Below, piece by piece: positions 28,209-36,867 of a stretch of DNA of 64,000 bases. Source of the stretch: Pectinatus cerevisiiphilus (GTDB taxonomy: Bacteria > Bacillota > Negativicutes > Selenomonadales > Selenomonadaceae); the NCBI RefSeq assembly GCF_004341685.1, contig NZ_SMAA01000004.1, positions 145,019 to 209,018 on the forward strand, read 5' to 3'. The translations under genes and the position numbers were made by a program. Position 1 is the first letter of the stretch; every line of letters begins with the position of its first letter. Below the pieces are notes generated by a model. That model was not told the DNA's origin, searched no databases, and saw only the letters and a program-made list of their open reading frames with translations.

Positions 28209-29528
28209 TTAAACTTTATTTTTACCCGGCTCCTTATTCTTCATCAGACACAGGTCATGTCTGAGTTCGCCGATCAAATAAAGTGAACCTGCCAGACACA
28301 GCAGGCATTCTTCCTGCGTCAATTCCAGTGCTTTATCTAAAGCGGCCTGCCGGTCTTTTTCTACTTGCACATATTTGACGTCCAATTCCTTCGCCCATTC
28401 TGCCGGGTCAGCCTTACGTGCTGAATTTGGTTCTGTTGCAATAACGATATCTTCAGGACGCAATAAGGTTTTTAGCATAACGCTGACGGCCTTATCTTTT
28501 AATATGCCGAGAACAAAAACACGCTGTTCTGTAGGATAATATTTGTCCAGATTTTGTCTGAGCATAAGCGCGCCAGCCGGATTGTGCGCACCGTCAATAA
28601 TTATCCTTTTCCCATTTATATAAAATCTTTCAAAACGGCCGGGCCATCTTACATTTGCCAGTGCCAACCGCATTGCTTCTGTCGTGATGCGTCGTTCATC
28701 ATTAGCCAGCAAATATGCTGTCATTATTGCCAGTGCGCCGTTTCTCACCTGATGTTCCCCTAAAAGATTAAGGGCAAATTCTTCCTTTACCCCAATAATT
28801 TTAGAAGAAAAAGATATATATTGCTTACAGCCATCATAATTTAAAAATTGCGCCTGGAAATCAGCATCTTCGATAAAAAGATCTGTATTTTTCTTAGCGG
28901 CTTCCTCATTCAAAATATCCAGTGTCATTCCCTTTACATCAGTAACTACAGGAACTCCATCCTTAATTATCCCCGCCTTATGATGGGCGATACCTTCAAG
29001 TGTACCCCCACAAAGATCAGCATGTTCAAAAGCGATATTAGTAATGACGGAAACCTCCGGAACTATGACATTTGTCGAATCCAAAAGGCCGCCCAGCCCT
29101 ACTTCGATAACAGCATATTCAACATTATTAATAGCGAAACAGAAAAAAGCCGCTGCCGTCAATATTTCAAACTGCGTAGGCGATTCCATGCCTTCACTGA
29201 CCATCTGGTCAGCAAAGGTCTTCACGACGCTTATACAATTAGCGAATGTTTCTTCCGTTACTGGTACGCCATCAATCTGTATACGTTCCGTATAAGAAAA
29301 CAAATGCGGTGAAATATACAATCCTGTTTTTATTCCCGATTGATGAATAATTTCACTGACCATTGCACAGACAGACCCTTTACCGTTCGTCCCTGTTACA
29401 TGGATAGTCTTGTATTTAAGCTGTGGTTCATCTAATAATTGCAATAACCGCTCTATTCTTTCAAGCCCCAGCTTAACACCAAACCTATTCAATTCATCGA
29501 GATACGTTAATGCTTCTTGATAATCCAT
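28209..29528 (-). CDS. folC: Folylpolyglutamate/dihydrofolate synthase
   Basis: A 439-residue Mur-ligase-family enzyme. The P-loop VTGTNGKGSV is near residue 46, and the C-terminal domain begins around the motif DGAHNPAG. It adds glutamate to dihydropteroate or folates with ATP. It starts 6 bases after the valS stop, so it is co-transcribed with valS under the T-box, a common Firmicutes arrangement. Confidence 0.96.
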   Translation of the reverse strand: MDYQEALTYLDELNRFGVKLGLERIERLLQLLDEPQLKYKTIHVTGTNGKGSVCAMVSEIIHQSGIKTGLYISPHLFSYTERIQIDGVPVTEETFANCISVVKTFADQMVSEGMESPTQFEILTAAAFFCFAINNVEYAVIEVGLGGLLDSTNVIVPEVSVITNIAFEHADLCGGTLEGIAHHKAGIIKDGVPVVTDVKGMTLDILNEEAAKKNTDLFIEDADFQAQFLNYDGCKQYISFSSKIIGVKEEFALNLLGEHQVRNGALAIMTAYLLANDERRITTEAMRLALANVRWPGRFERFYINGKRIIIDGAHNPAGALMLRQNLDKYYPTEQRVFVLGILKDKAVSVMLKTLLRPEDIVIATEPNSARKADPAEWAKELDVKYVQVEKDRQAALDKALELTQEECLLCLAGSLYLIGELRHDLCLMKNKEPGKNKV

Positions 29529-29534
29529 TTTTTA

Positions 29535-32189
29535 TCACAAAGTTGCTAAATAAGACAAGCGTTCTTCCACTGCCGCCTTCTTATCAGCATAACCTTTTTG
29601 TTTCTCCTTCTCTTTTTCTACAACTTCAGACGGAGCCTTGGCTAAAAAGCCTTCATTGGTTAATTTCTTCGCAAGGCGTTCGATTTCCTTATTGAGATTT
29701 GTTATTTCCTTAGTAAGCCTTACTGTTTCCTTCTCTACATCAATAAGACCTGCCATCGGTAAATATATTTCTATGCCGCTGACTACAGCTGTCATCGCAT
29801 TTTCCGGTCTAGATGACTTATCTGTCCACACTGTCATTGGTTCAGCTGCTGCTAAAGCAGCCAAGTAACCTTTATTATCCGTGAACGTTTTTTGCATATT
29901 ACTGTCAGCAAAATAAAGAATAACTTCACTTCTTTTACCAGTTGCTGCGTTAACTTGGGCGCGTATATTTCTTATTGCCTTAATAGTTTCCATAACAGCT
30001 GTCATATTCTTTTCAGCAACATCATTTATCTTAGCCATTTCATTATCCGGCCATGAACTAATCATAATGCTCTTGCCTTCATGCGGTATATGCTGCCATA
30101 TTTCTTCTGTTATAAATGGCATAAACGGATGCAGTAATCTCAGTGTATGTTCCAGGACATAGCTCAGAACATATTGGGCAACCCTTCTTTCTGCTGTATT
30201 TTCCTTATCATAAAGACGTGCTTTGCTCAATTCAATATACCAATCGCAGAACTCGTTCCAAATAAATTCATAAAGAGAACGTGCGGCTTCACCAAGCTCA
30301 AAATGTTCTAAATTCTTTGTGACTAGTTCGGCAGTATGGGCATATCTACTCAATATCCATTGGTCGGCTAAGCTGTATTGTGCTTTTTCTGGTACAAAAG
30401 TTTTATCAAACCCTTCCAGATTCATCAGCATAAAACGAGAAGCATTCCATAATTTATTAGCAAAATTACGCGCACTTTCAACCCGTTCCCAATAAAAGCG
30501 CATATCATTGCCCGGTGTGTTTCCCGTTATCAGCATAAAGCGTAATGTATCAGCGCCGTACTTTTCAATCACTTCAACAGGATCTATGCCGTTTCCTAAT
30601 GATTTACTCATCTTGCGCCCTTGTGAATCACGTACCAGTCCATGTATGAATACATGTTTGAACGGAATATCTCCACCGAATTTTAACCCCATCATGACCA
30701 TGCGCGCTACCCAGAAAAAGATTATATCGTAACCGGTAACAAGTACGCTCGTAGGATAAAATTGTTTTAATTCTTCCGTTTCTTCTGGCCAGCCCATCGT
30801 TTCAAACGGCCAAAGACCGGAACTGAACCATGTATCAAGTACGTCTTCATCCCTGCGCAATTGATGGCTGCCGCAAACAGGACAGACAGTGATGTCATCC
30901 CGCGACACTGTTGTTTTGCCGCAACTATCACAATACCATGCAGGAATCTGGTGTCCCCACCAAAGCTGGCGAGAAATACACCAATCCCGTATATTTTCCA
31001 GCCAATTACAATAAATCTTTGTAAACCGTTCCGGTACAAACTTTATTTTCCCGCTTTTCACTGCCTCAATAGCCGGTTTTGCCAGTGATTCCATCTTTAC
31101 AAACCATTGTTTAGAAGCCATTGGTTCAACAGTCGTATTACACCGCGAGCAATGGCCGACTGCATGTTCATGTTCCTCTATCTTCACCAAAAAGCCTTGT
31201 TCTTTCAGATCTTCGACAAGACAACGACGGCATTCATAACGATCCATGCCTGCATATTTTCCTGTATTTGCCGCCATCCGACCATCGTTGGTCATTACCA
31301 GTATCTGTTCAAGGTCATGCCGTTGTCCCATTTCAAAGTCATTGGGATCATGTGCCGGTGTAACTTTTACAGCTCCTGTCCCAAACTGCGGGTCTACATA
31401 GCTATCGGCAAAAAGCGGTATATGGCGGCCAACAATAGGCAGTATCAATGTTTTCCCGACTAAAGCCTTATATCTTTCATCATCAGGATGGACAGCCACA
31501 CCAGTATCACCAAACATAGTTTCGGGACGTGTGGTCGCAATTTCCACAAACTCATCCGTGTTTTCTACCTGATAGCGGATATGGTACAAATGCCCCATTT
31601 CAGTTTCATGTTCCACTTCAATGTCGCTGAGTGCTGTATTGCAATGCGGGCACCAGTTTGTAATACGTGTTCCCTGATAAATAAGGCCTTCTTCATACAA
31701 ACGAACGAAAACTTCCCTTACAGCTTTGGAACAGCCTTCATCCATTGTAAAACGTTCTCTATCCCAATCACAGGATGAACCTAAGGAACGCAGCTGATAC
31801 ATTATACGGCTGCCAAATTTTTCTTTCCATTGCCACGCGCGTTCTACAAATTTTTTCCGACCAAGCTCATGTCGGGAAGTGCCTTCTTCTCTGAGTGCCG
31901 CATCAACTTTTGCCTGCGTGGCAATTCCCGCATGGTCACAGCCTGGCATCCACAAAGTATTATATCCCCTCATTCTATGGAAACGTATGAGGATATCTTG
32001 CAGCGTATTGTCCATCGCATGTCCCATATGCAGCTGTCCCGTGACATTTGGTGGCGGTATAACAATACTGTAAGGCTTTTTCCCCTTCTCTACTTCTGCA
32101 TGGAACAATTTATTGTCTTCCCAAAATTTATACCATTTTTTTTCAAAACTCTGTGGGTCATAAACTTTTGGAATGTTTGTTTCCTGCAA
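29535..32189 (-). CDS. valS: Valyl-tRNA synthetase
   Basis: An 884-residue class I synthetase: HIGH-type motif [13 protein letters not shown] near residue 50, an editing domain, the KMSKS motif in [11 protein letters not shown], an anticodon-binding domain and a C-terminal coiled coil. The start is TTG 32189, which has AGGAGG 7 bases upstream; the frame extends 30 codons further, but that stretch lies in the T-box terminator and is not translated sensibly. It charges tRNA-Val in the cytoplasm and is controlled by the T-box leader. Confidence 0.97.
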   Translation of the reverse strand: MQETNIPKVYDPQSFEKKWYKFWEDNKLFHAEVEKGKKPYSIVIPPPNVTGQLHMGHAMDNTLQDILIRFHRMRGYNTLWMPGCDHAGIATQAKVDAALREEGTSRHELGRKKFVERAWQWKEKFGSRIMYQLRSLGSSCDWDRERFTMDEGCSKAVREVFVRLYEEGLIYQGTRITNWCPHCNTALSDIEVEHETEMGHLYHIRYQVENTDEFVEIATTRPETMFGDTGVAVHPDDERYKALVGKTLILPIVGRHIPLFADSYVDPQFGTGAVKVTPAHDPNDFEMGQRHDLEQILVMTNDGRMAANTGKYAGMDRYECRRCLVEDLKEQGFLVKIEEHEHAVGHCSRCNTTVEPMASKQWFVKMESLAKPAIEAVKSGKIKFVPERFTKIYCNWLENIRDWCISRQLWWGHQIPAWYCDSCGKTTVSRDDITVCPVCGSHQLRRDEDVLDTWFSSGLWPFETMGWPEETEELKQFYPTSVLVTGYDIIFFWVARMVMMGLKFGGDIPFKHVFIHGLVRDSQGRKMSKSLGNGIDPVEVIEKYGADTLRFMLITGNTPGNDMRFYWERVESARNFANKLWNASRFMLMNLEGFDKTFVPEKAQYSLADQWILSRYAHTAELVTKNLEHFELGEAARSLYEFIWNEFCDWYIELSKARLYDKENTAERRVAQYVLSYVLEHTLRLLHPFMPFITEEIWQHIPHEGKSIMISSWPDNEMAKINDVAEKNMTAVMETIKAIRNIRAQVNAATGKRSEVILYFADSNMQKTFTDNKGYLAALAAAEPMTVWTDKSSRPENAMTAVVSGIEIYLPMAGLIDVEKETVRLTKEITNLNKEIERLAKKLTNEGFLAKAPSEVVEKEKEKQKGYADKKAAVEERLSYLATL

Positions 32190-32203
32190 TGTATTCCCTC
32201 CTA

Positions 32204-32450
32204 ATAATAAAAAAACCCCTTCGTCCTTAATAGGACGAAAGAGTGTACTTCCGTGGTACCACCTAAATTTCTTTGCCAAATGGCAAAGCTCAAACGCCTA
32301 ACGCCGCGCTGCGCGTTTACGACTACTTGTTTCACCGTAAAAGCTCCAAAGCTACAACAACAAATTTTTACGGAAAAATCTTCCAACCTAAGGATTTTCT
32401 CTCTGTACCGTATCCGTTTGTGTTCTCTTTTTCATCACAGTTATCATATT
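32204..32450 (-). promoter_or_regulatory. T-box leader (valine) upstream of valS
   Basis: The minus strand carries the T-box sequence AGGTGGTACCACGG (32251-32264), a Stem I region with AGAGA/GGTTG-type elements about 110-160 bases before it, and a terminator stem TTCGTCC/GGACGAA (32220-32239) followed by seven Ts. Uncharged tRNA pairing with GGUACC-adjacent bases should favour the antiterminator and allow valS-folC transcription. A TTGTTT-N17-TAACAT promoter may lie just upstream, near 32464-32492. The valine specifier was not pinned down; specificity is inferred from valS. The leader fills most of the gap 32190-32600. Confidence 0.9.
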
Positions 32451-32600
32451 CAACGCCATTATGTTATCATAAAATCAAGTAAAAAACAACTTCCCTATTT
32501 TCCTCATTCGTTCTTATTTTCCTAGCACGTTTTTCACGCACCATACCCTCATTTATGTTATAATATACAAAAATTATTTACAGCCATGTTAGGAGAAAAA

Positions 32601-34295
32601 ATGCATTCATTGAACATAAACTTTTCTATGTCGATTTTAAAAAAACTAGGCCAACATACAGGGTTTATCATAAGCCTATTTATTTTTAATTATTTGTCTG
32701 TAGCTTGGTCATTATGGCAAACCGGAAATTTTGCGGCCATGTTTCTTGATGCTTTATTCTTATTGGCAGCAGTACTGCTGTTTACTCTTTTGTTAGCAGT
32801 GATTCCCTGCCGCATTATCAGGCACTGCCTATTTACCTTCGTCTCCTATTTAAGCGGACTCTTATGCTTAATGGAACTGTTTTCCATCTATACTTACAGC
32901 GCAGTTGTAGGCCCTGGAATCATCACGGCAATCTTGGAAACCAACCGCAACGAAGCTGTTGAATTCTTTAAAATGTATGTCAGCTGGTACTGGCTTATAT
33001 ATATACTTCTATTTTTTAGTGCTTCTTATTTTTTACAGAAACGAGCCACTTTTTCCCAGCTCACTTTTAAAACATATAAATATAAAAATCCAGTTTTACC
33101 ATTACTCTTAATTGGCGGTGCCGCCGGATTATCTCTCTTCTTTTTCTACAAGCCACTGATTTTAAGCAATTTACTTGATATTCCTGTTGTGCGGGTTTAT
33201 GCTGCTGCCCAAACAGCAGTAGGTGACATAAAAAGTTACCAGAATCTTGATAAAGAGATGTCTGCTACAGATGATATCGTGCAAAATGATAGTACTATTC
33301 CCAATATCGTTTTTATTTTAGGTGAAGCAACCAATAGAAACCATATGCATCTTTACGGCTATCCGCTTGCCAACACACCGAACCTGGATGCATTGGCAGC
33401 AAAAAATGAATTGGCTATATTTACTGACTGCATCAGTCCGCATTCTACAACTGTCAGCGTATTGAGGGAATTGTTTACCTTCTGTAATTATGAAGCAGAC
33501 CGCCCTTGGTATGAATATAATAACCTGATTGATGTGATGAATGCCGCCGGCTATAAAACCCACTGGTTATCTAACCAGGAAAGCTCCGGTATCTGGGGTA
33601 ACGTTGCCCGCTTATACGCCAACCGCAGTGCCGTTCACGAATTTACTGACATGCGCGAATCACACGAAGATTATGGTACACTAGATGAAGCGCTGTTTCC
33701 TATGCTCGATACAGCAATACAACAAGCCGGCGATAAAAATTTTTATGTACTGCATCTGATGGGCGGGCATAGTCTTTATTACAAGCGTTTCCCCTACAGT
33801 TTTTCAAAATTCACCAAAGATGACATTCCGCGCAATGTAACCGATGATAAAAAAACTGTTTTAGCGCAATATACTAATGCCTTATATTACAATGACTATA
33901 TAGTCAGCGGCATCATTGATAAATTTCGTGATATGAATGCTATTGTTATCTACCTACCTGACCATGGCGAAACAGTCTACGATGACAACAGCAGCTTCTC
34001 CGGACACGTAGAAGAAAATCCCAACCATTATATGCTCGAAGTGCCGATGCTTATGTGGGCTTCAGATAAATTTAAACAAAGCTATCCACAAAAATGGGCA
34101 GCCATAAAACTTGCTGTGAACAGACCTTATATGACCGACGACATGATCCATACCGTACTTGATATTGCCGACATCAAAACAACGGAATATGACCCGCAAA
34201 GAAGCATTATCAATACTGCCTTTAATGCATCACGCCCGCGTATGGTACAGGGACATGACTATGATACGCAAATTCGGTTTGAACCTGCGCACTGA
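32601..34295 (+). CDS. Phosphoethanolamine transferase (EptA/CptA family)
   Basis: A 564-residue inner-membrane enzyme with five N-terminal membrane helices (residues 1-190) and a periplasmic sulfatase-fold domain. FILGEATNRNHMHLYGY starts the catalytic domain; the nucleophile Thr is in SPHSTTVSVL; zinc-site residues are in LPDHGE and GHVEENPNH. It should move phosphoethanolamine from phosphatidylethanolamine to lipid A or core sugar, lowering surface charge. ATG 32601 has AGGAG 6 bases upstream; an earlier in-frame ATG (32586) precedes that site. A TATAAT box is near 32560. Glycan, lipid A or protein acceptor is undetermined. Confidence 0.9.
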   Translation: MHSLNINFSMSILKKLGQHTGFIISLFIFNYLSVAWSLWQTGNFAAMFLDALFLLAAVLLFTLLLAVIPCRIIRHCLFTFVSYLSGLLCLMELFSIYTYSAVVGPGIITAILETNRNEAVEFFKMYVSWYWLIYILLFFSASYFLQKRATFSQLTFKTYKYKNPVLPLLLIGGAAGLSLFFFYKPLILSNLLDIPVVRVYAAAQTAVGDIKSYQNLDKEMSATDDIVQNDSTIPNIVFILGEATNRNHMHLYGYPLANTPNLDALAAKNELAIFTDCISPHSTTVSVLRELFTFCNYEADRPWYEYNNLIDVMNAAGYKTHWLSNQESSGIWGNVARLYANRSAVHEFTDMRESHEDYGTLDEALFPMLDTAIQQAGDKNFYVLHLMGGHSLYYKRFPYSFSKFTKDDIPRNVTDDKKTVLAQYTNALYYNDYIVSGIIDKFRDMNAIVIYLPDHGETVYDDNSSFSGHVEENPNHYMLEVPMLMWASDKFKQSYPQKWAAIKLAVNRPYMTDDMIHTVLDIADIKTTEYDPQRSIINTAFNASRPRMVQGHDYDTQIRFEPAH

Positions 34296-34363
34296 ATATT
34301 ATCCATTATATAGATAGATACTGCCCGCGTTATCCTAGCAGCAATTATTGCAAAACACAAGAA

Positions 34364-34390
34364 GGCCCCATAAAGGGGCCAGCTAAAAAA
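34364..34390. terminator. Hairpin between convergent genes
   Basis: A compact GGCCCC-loop-GGGGCC hairpin lies between the phosphoethanolamine transferase (+) and the deformylase (-). The T-runs are weak, so its efficiency is uncertain. Confidence 0.5.
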
Positions 34391-34441
34391 CTTTTCTTCA
34401 AGCAACTGCTTCATTCATTATATTGTATAATTTTAGTTCTC

Positions 34442-34924
34442 TTAGCCTTCAATTTTCTTCATCCGAAAGGCTTTACAATCCATTGCCCGCATTGTCGCAA
34501 GCACTCCTTCAAGATGATCATATTCATGCTGCATAAGTTCAGCCATACTGCCTTGTAGATAAAAGACTTTTTGATTCCCATCCATATCAGTAAAATAAAC
34601 ATTGCACTGTTCGTAGCGTCGCACTTTTACGTAAAGCCCCGGCAAAGACATACAGTCATCCCAGACTTCCATCATTTTCGCCGTCGGAAATTCCAAACGG
34701 GGATTGATAAACACTAATGGCTCATCAATCTCCACATAGATAATCCTTTTTCCTATGCCAATCTGCGGAGCCGCTATCGCGCGCCCCGCATTATTCTTGC
34801 TGCGCCAATCAAGTAAAGTATCACGCAAATCTTCTACGATCTGCCCTATATCTTCATCTTTACTGACAGGTACACTGACATCGTATAGGTTATGACTGCC
34901 CAGCAATAAAATGGGTCTAATCAT
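34442..34924 (-). CDS. def: Peptide deformylase
   Basis: A 160-residue metalloenzyme with the three deformylase motifs: GRAIAAPQIG (motif 1), DDCMSLPG (motif 2, usually EGCLSxP; the metal Cys is kept) and QHEYDHLEG (motif 3). It removes the formyl group from nascent proteins. ATG 34924 is preferred, with GGGGTGAG upstream; a GTG at 34936 overlaps the stop of the preceding gene. It is coupled to a ClpX-like ATPase gene, an unusual partner, since def usually sits with fmt. The altered motif 2 suggests a divergent or second deformylase. Confidence 0.9.
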   Translation of the reverse strand: MIRPILLLGSHNLYDVSVPVSKDEDIGQIVEDLRDTLLDWRSKNNAGRAIAAPQIGIGKRIIYVEIDEPLVFINPRLEFPTAKMMEVWDDCMSLPGLYVKVRRYEQCNVYFTDMDGNQKVFYLQGSMAELMQHEYDHLEGVLATMRAMDCKAFRMKKIEG

Positions 34925-34932
34925 TTTATTGC

Positions 34933-36303
34933 TCACCCCGCAAAATTGTTCTCTGCTTTATTATTTACGGTTTTTTTGCTTACGGTTTTCTTACCTGCTG
35001 TCTTACTTTTGTTGATACCATTATCTTTCAGTATCTCTATCTTAGGCGGTTCGTTCTTTTCAATACATTCAGCTGTAATCGTTACCTTGCGATGAAGTTT
35101 CGATTTTGGTAATTCATACATGAGATCAAGCATTGCTTCCTCAAGAATCCCCTTCAAGCTGCGCGCCCCTGTCTTTCTGGCTATAGCTTTTCTAGCTACT
35201 GCCCGCAGCGCATCTTCTGTAAATTCAAGTTCTACATTATCGACTGCCATCAGTTTTTCGTACTGTTTTACCGGTGCATTTTTCGGTTCGGTCAATATGC
35301 GCAGCAATGCATCTTCGTCAAGGGTTTCCAAAGTACAGATAATTGGCAGTCTGCCGATTATTTCTGGAATTATACCAAACTTCATCAAATCTTCTGGTGT
35401 TACTTTTCTGATGAGTTCATCATATTTTGTTTCTTTATTTTTATTTTTAACCTTTGCACCAAAACCAATAGCTGAGTCATCTTTTTTCAAACGCTTTTCT
35501 ATTAATTTTTCAATACCTACAAAAGCACCGCCGACAATGAAAAGTATATTGGTAGTATCCACCTTGGTTGTCGGTGCTTCCGGATGTTTACGCTGTCCTC
35601 TTGCCGTAAATTCTACCGTACTGCCTTCAAGCATTTTCAACAGTGCCTGCTGAACACCTTCATGTCCGGGATCAGCTGTTATAGAATTGTTTTCTCCTGA
35701 TTTTCTGGCTATTTTATCAAATTCATCCAAATAAATTATGCCGTGTTCCGTCTTTTCAACATCCTTACCAGCTGCATAGTAAAGATTTCTTACTGCCACT
35801 TCAACATCCGCACCAACGAATCCAGCTTCAGTCAAACTTGATGCATCTGTTACAGCAAACGGAATATCGAGCAGCTCTGCCAAATGTGAAAGCATTGCGG
35901 TCTTCCCACAGCCTGACGGACCCATCATAATGACATTTGATTTTTCAATCTCGACATTATCGCCCTTATTCATGCATTTCATTCTTTTATAATGATTGTA
36001 AACAGCTACTGCCAAAATTTTCTTTGCATGATCCTGGTTTATAATATATTCATCAAGATATTTCTTTATAATATGCGGTTTATTTTTATCTAATACCCCA
36101 TCTAAATCATTTATAAATTTCCGACGAATGACTTCTGCATTTTCCTCTTCATTATCACTTATTAATTGATATATTTCTTTTACACAATCCTTACAAATAG
36201 CAAATCCTGTCTGCGGGTCAAAAATCGGCAAATCATACTGACTGGTAATTCTAATGTCTCGTTTGCAGAAACTACATATATGGTGTAAATCATTTTGCGC
36301 CAT
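34933..36303 (-). CDS. ClpX-like AAA+ unfoldase with N-terminal zinc domain
   Basis: A 456-residue ClpX-type ATPase. The N-terminal zinc-binding domain has CSFC...CKDC but widely diverged spacing sequence. Walker A GPSGCGKTA, Walker B IIYLDEFDKI, the pore loop GFVGADVE (canonical GYVGEDVE), the RGQRKHP loop and the ClpP-docking IGFGA loop are all present; the C-terminus is a Lys/Asn-rich tail. It is therefore able in principle to feed ClpP. It is not in the usual tig-clpP-clpX setting but precedes a deformylase gene with which it is probably coupled. ATG 36303 is chosen for the AGAAGGA upstream. It may be a paralogue; another clpX may exist elsewhere. Confidence 0.9.
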   Translation of the reverse strand: MAQNDLHHICSFCKRDIRITSQYDLPIFDPQTGFAICKDCVKEIYQLISDNEEENAEVIRRKFINDLDGVLDKNKPHIIKKYLDEYIINQDHAKKILAVAVYNHYKRMKCMNKGDNVEIEKSNVIMMGPSGCGKTAMLSHLAELLDIPFAVTDASSLTEAGFVGADVEVAVRNLYYAAGKDVEKTEHGIIYLDEFDKIARKSGENNSITADPGHEGVQQALLKMLEGSTVEFTARGQRKHPEAPTTKVDTTNILFIVGGAFVGIEKLIEKRLKKDDSAIGFGAKVKNKNKETKYDELIRKVTPEDLMKFGIIPEIIGRLPIICTLETLDEDALLRILTEPKNAPVKQYEKLMAVDNVELEFTEDALRAVARKAIARKTGARSLKGILEEAMLDLMYELPKSKLHRKVTITAECIEKNEPPKIEILKDNGINKSKTAGKKTVSKKTVNNKAENNFAG

Positions 36304-36753
36304 GACTATTCCTTCTTTCTTTATCTGCCACATTAAGCCAGCTCTTATCTTTCAGTATATAAAGCCATCAAAATGACATAGCAGTTGAAATTTATTTAAA
36401 TTTAAAGATTAATGCAGTTATATACTGCATATCCAACGTATTATATAGTATAGCAGAAGAAAGCTGATGATGTAAATAATAATTAAGCAAAGCATTCGTA
36501 CCAAATACTATTTAAATTGATGCTAAAGTTTAGTTATTTACAGAGAAAAAACTTTATATTCTTTACCAATATGTTGACAATTAATACATACTATATTTCC
36601 TTTTTTATTCAACATATAGTTATTTTTTATATTTGCTATACTGTATTTAGTGTTTTTTTTTTAATTGTGTTGCGTTTAAGGTAATTTTAAATTATAATAA
36701 TCCTTATCAAGTGCAAAAATTTATCTAGTAATATTTGGTTATATTCGACTGAC

Positions 36754-36795
36754 AGCCACCTGCTTCCAGAATTTCTCCTTCATGGTCGGGTGGCT
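36754..36795 (+). promoter_or_regulatory. Stem-loop in the region upstream of nrdJ
   Basis: AGCCACC and GGTGGCT form a 7-bp stem around a 28-base loop, followed by TATATTTTAC, 73 bases before the nrdJ start. It may be a leader element or an attenuator. The 534-base divergent gap 36340-36867 is otherwise AT-rich, with a TTGACA at 36574-36579 but no clearly spaced -10 and no gene visible. Confidence 0.4.
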
Positions 36796-36867
36796 ATATT
36801 TTACAAAACTCAGGCGATTCCTTTTATCCGCTTGATATAAGAATCTTTTAGAAAGAAGCGAATTTTT

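Noticed and set aside
28554..31778. Many plus-strand open frames of 60-154 codons opposite folC and valS
   Set aside because: They are antisense shadows of strongly supported synthetase genes and lack ribosome binding sites or family motifs.
32190..32279. N-terminal extension of valS by 30 residues
   Set aside because: It lies in the T-box antiterminator/terminator; TTG 32189 with AGGAGG upstream is the better start.
35120..35653. A 177-codon plus-strand frame
   Set aside because: It is the Ser-rich antisense shadow of the ClpX-like gene, whose motifs are intact.
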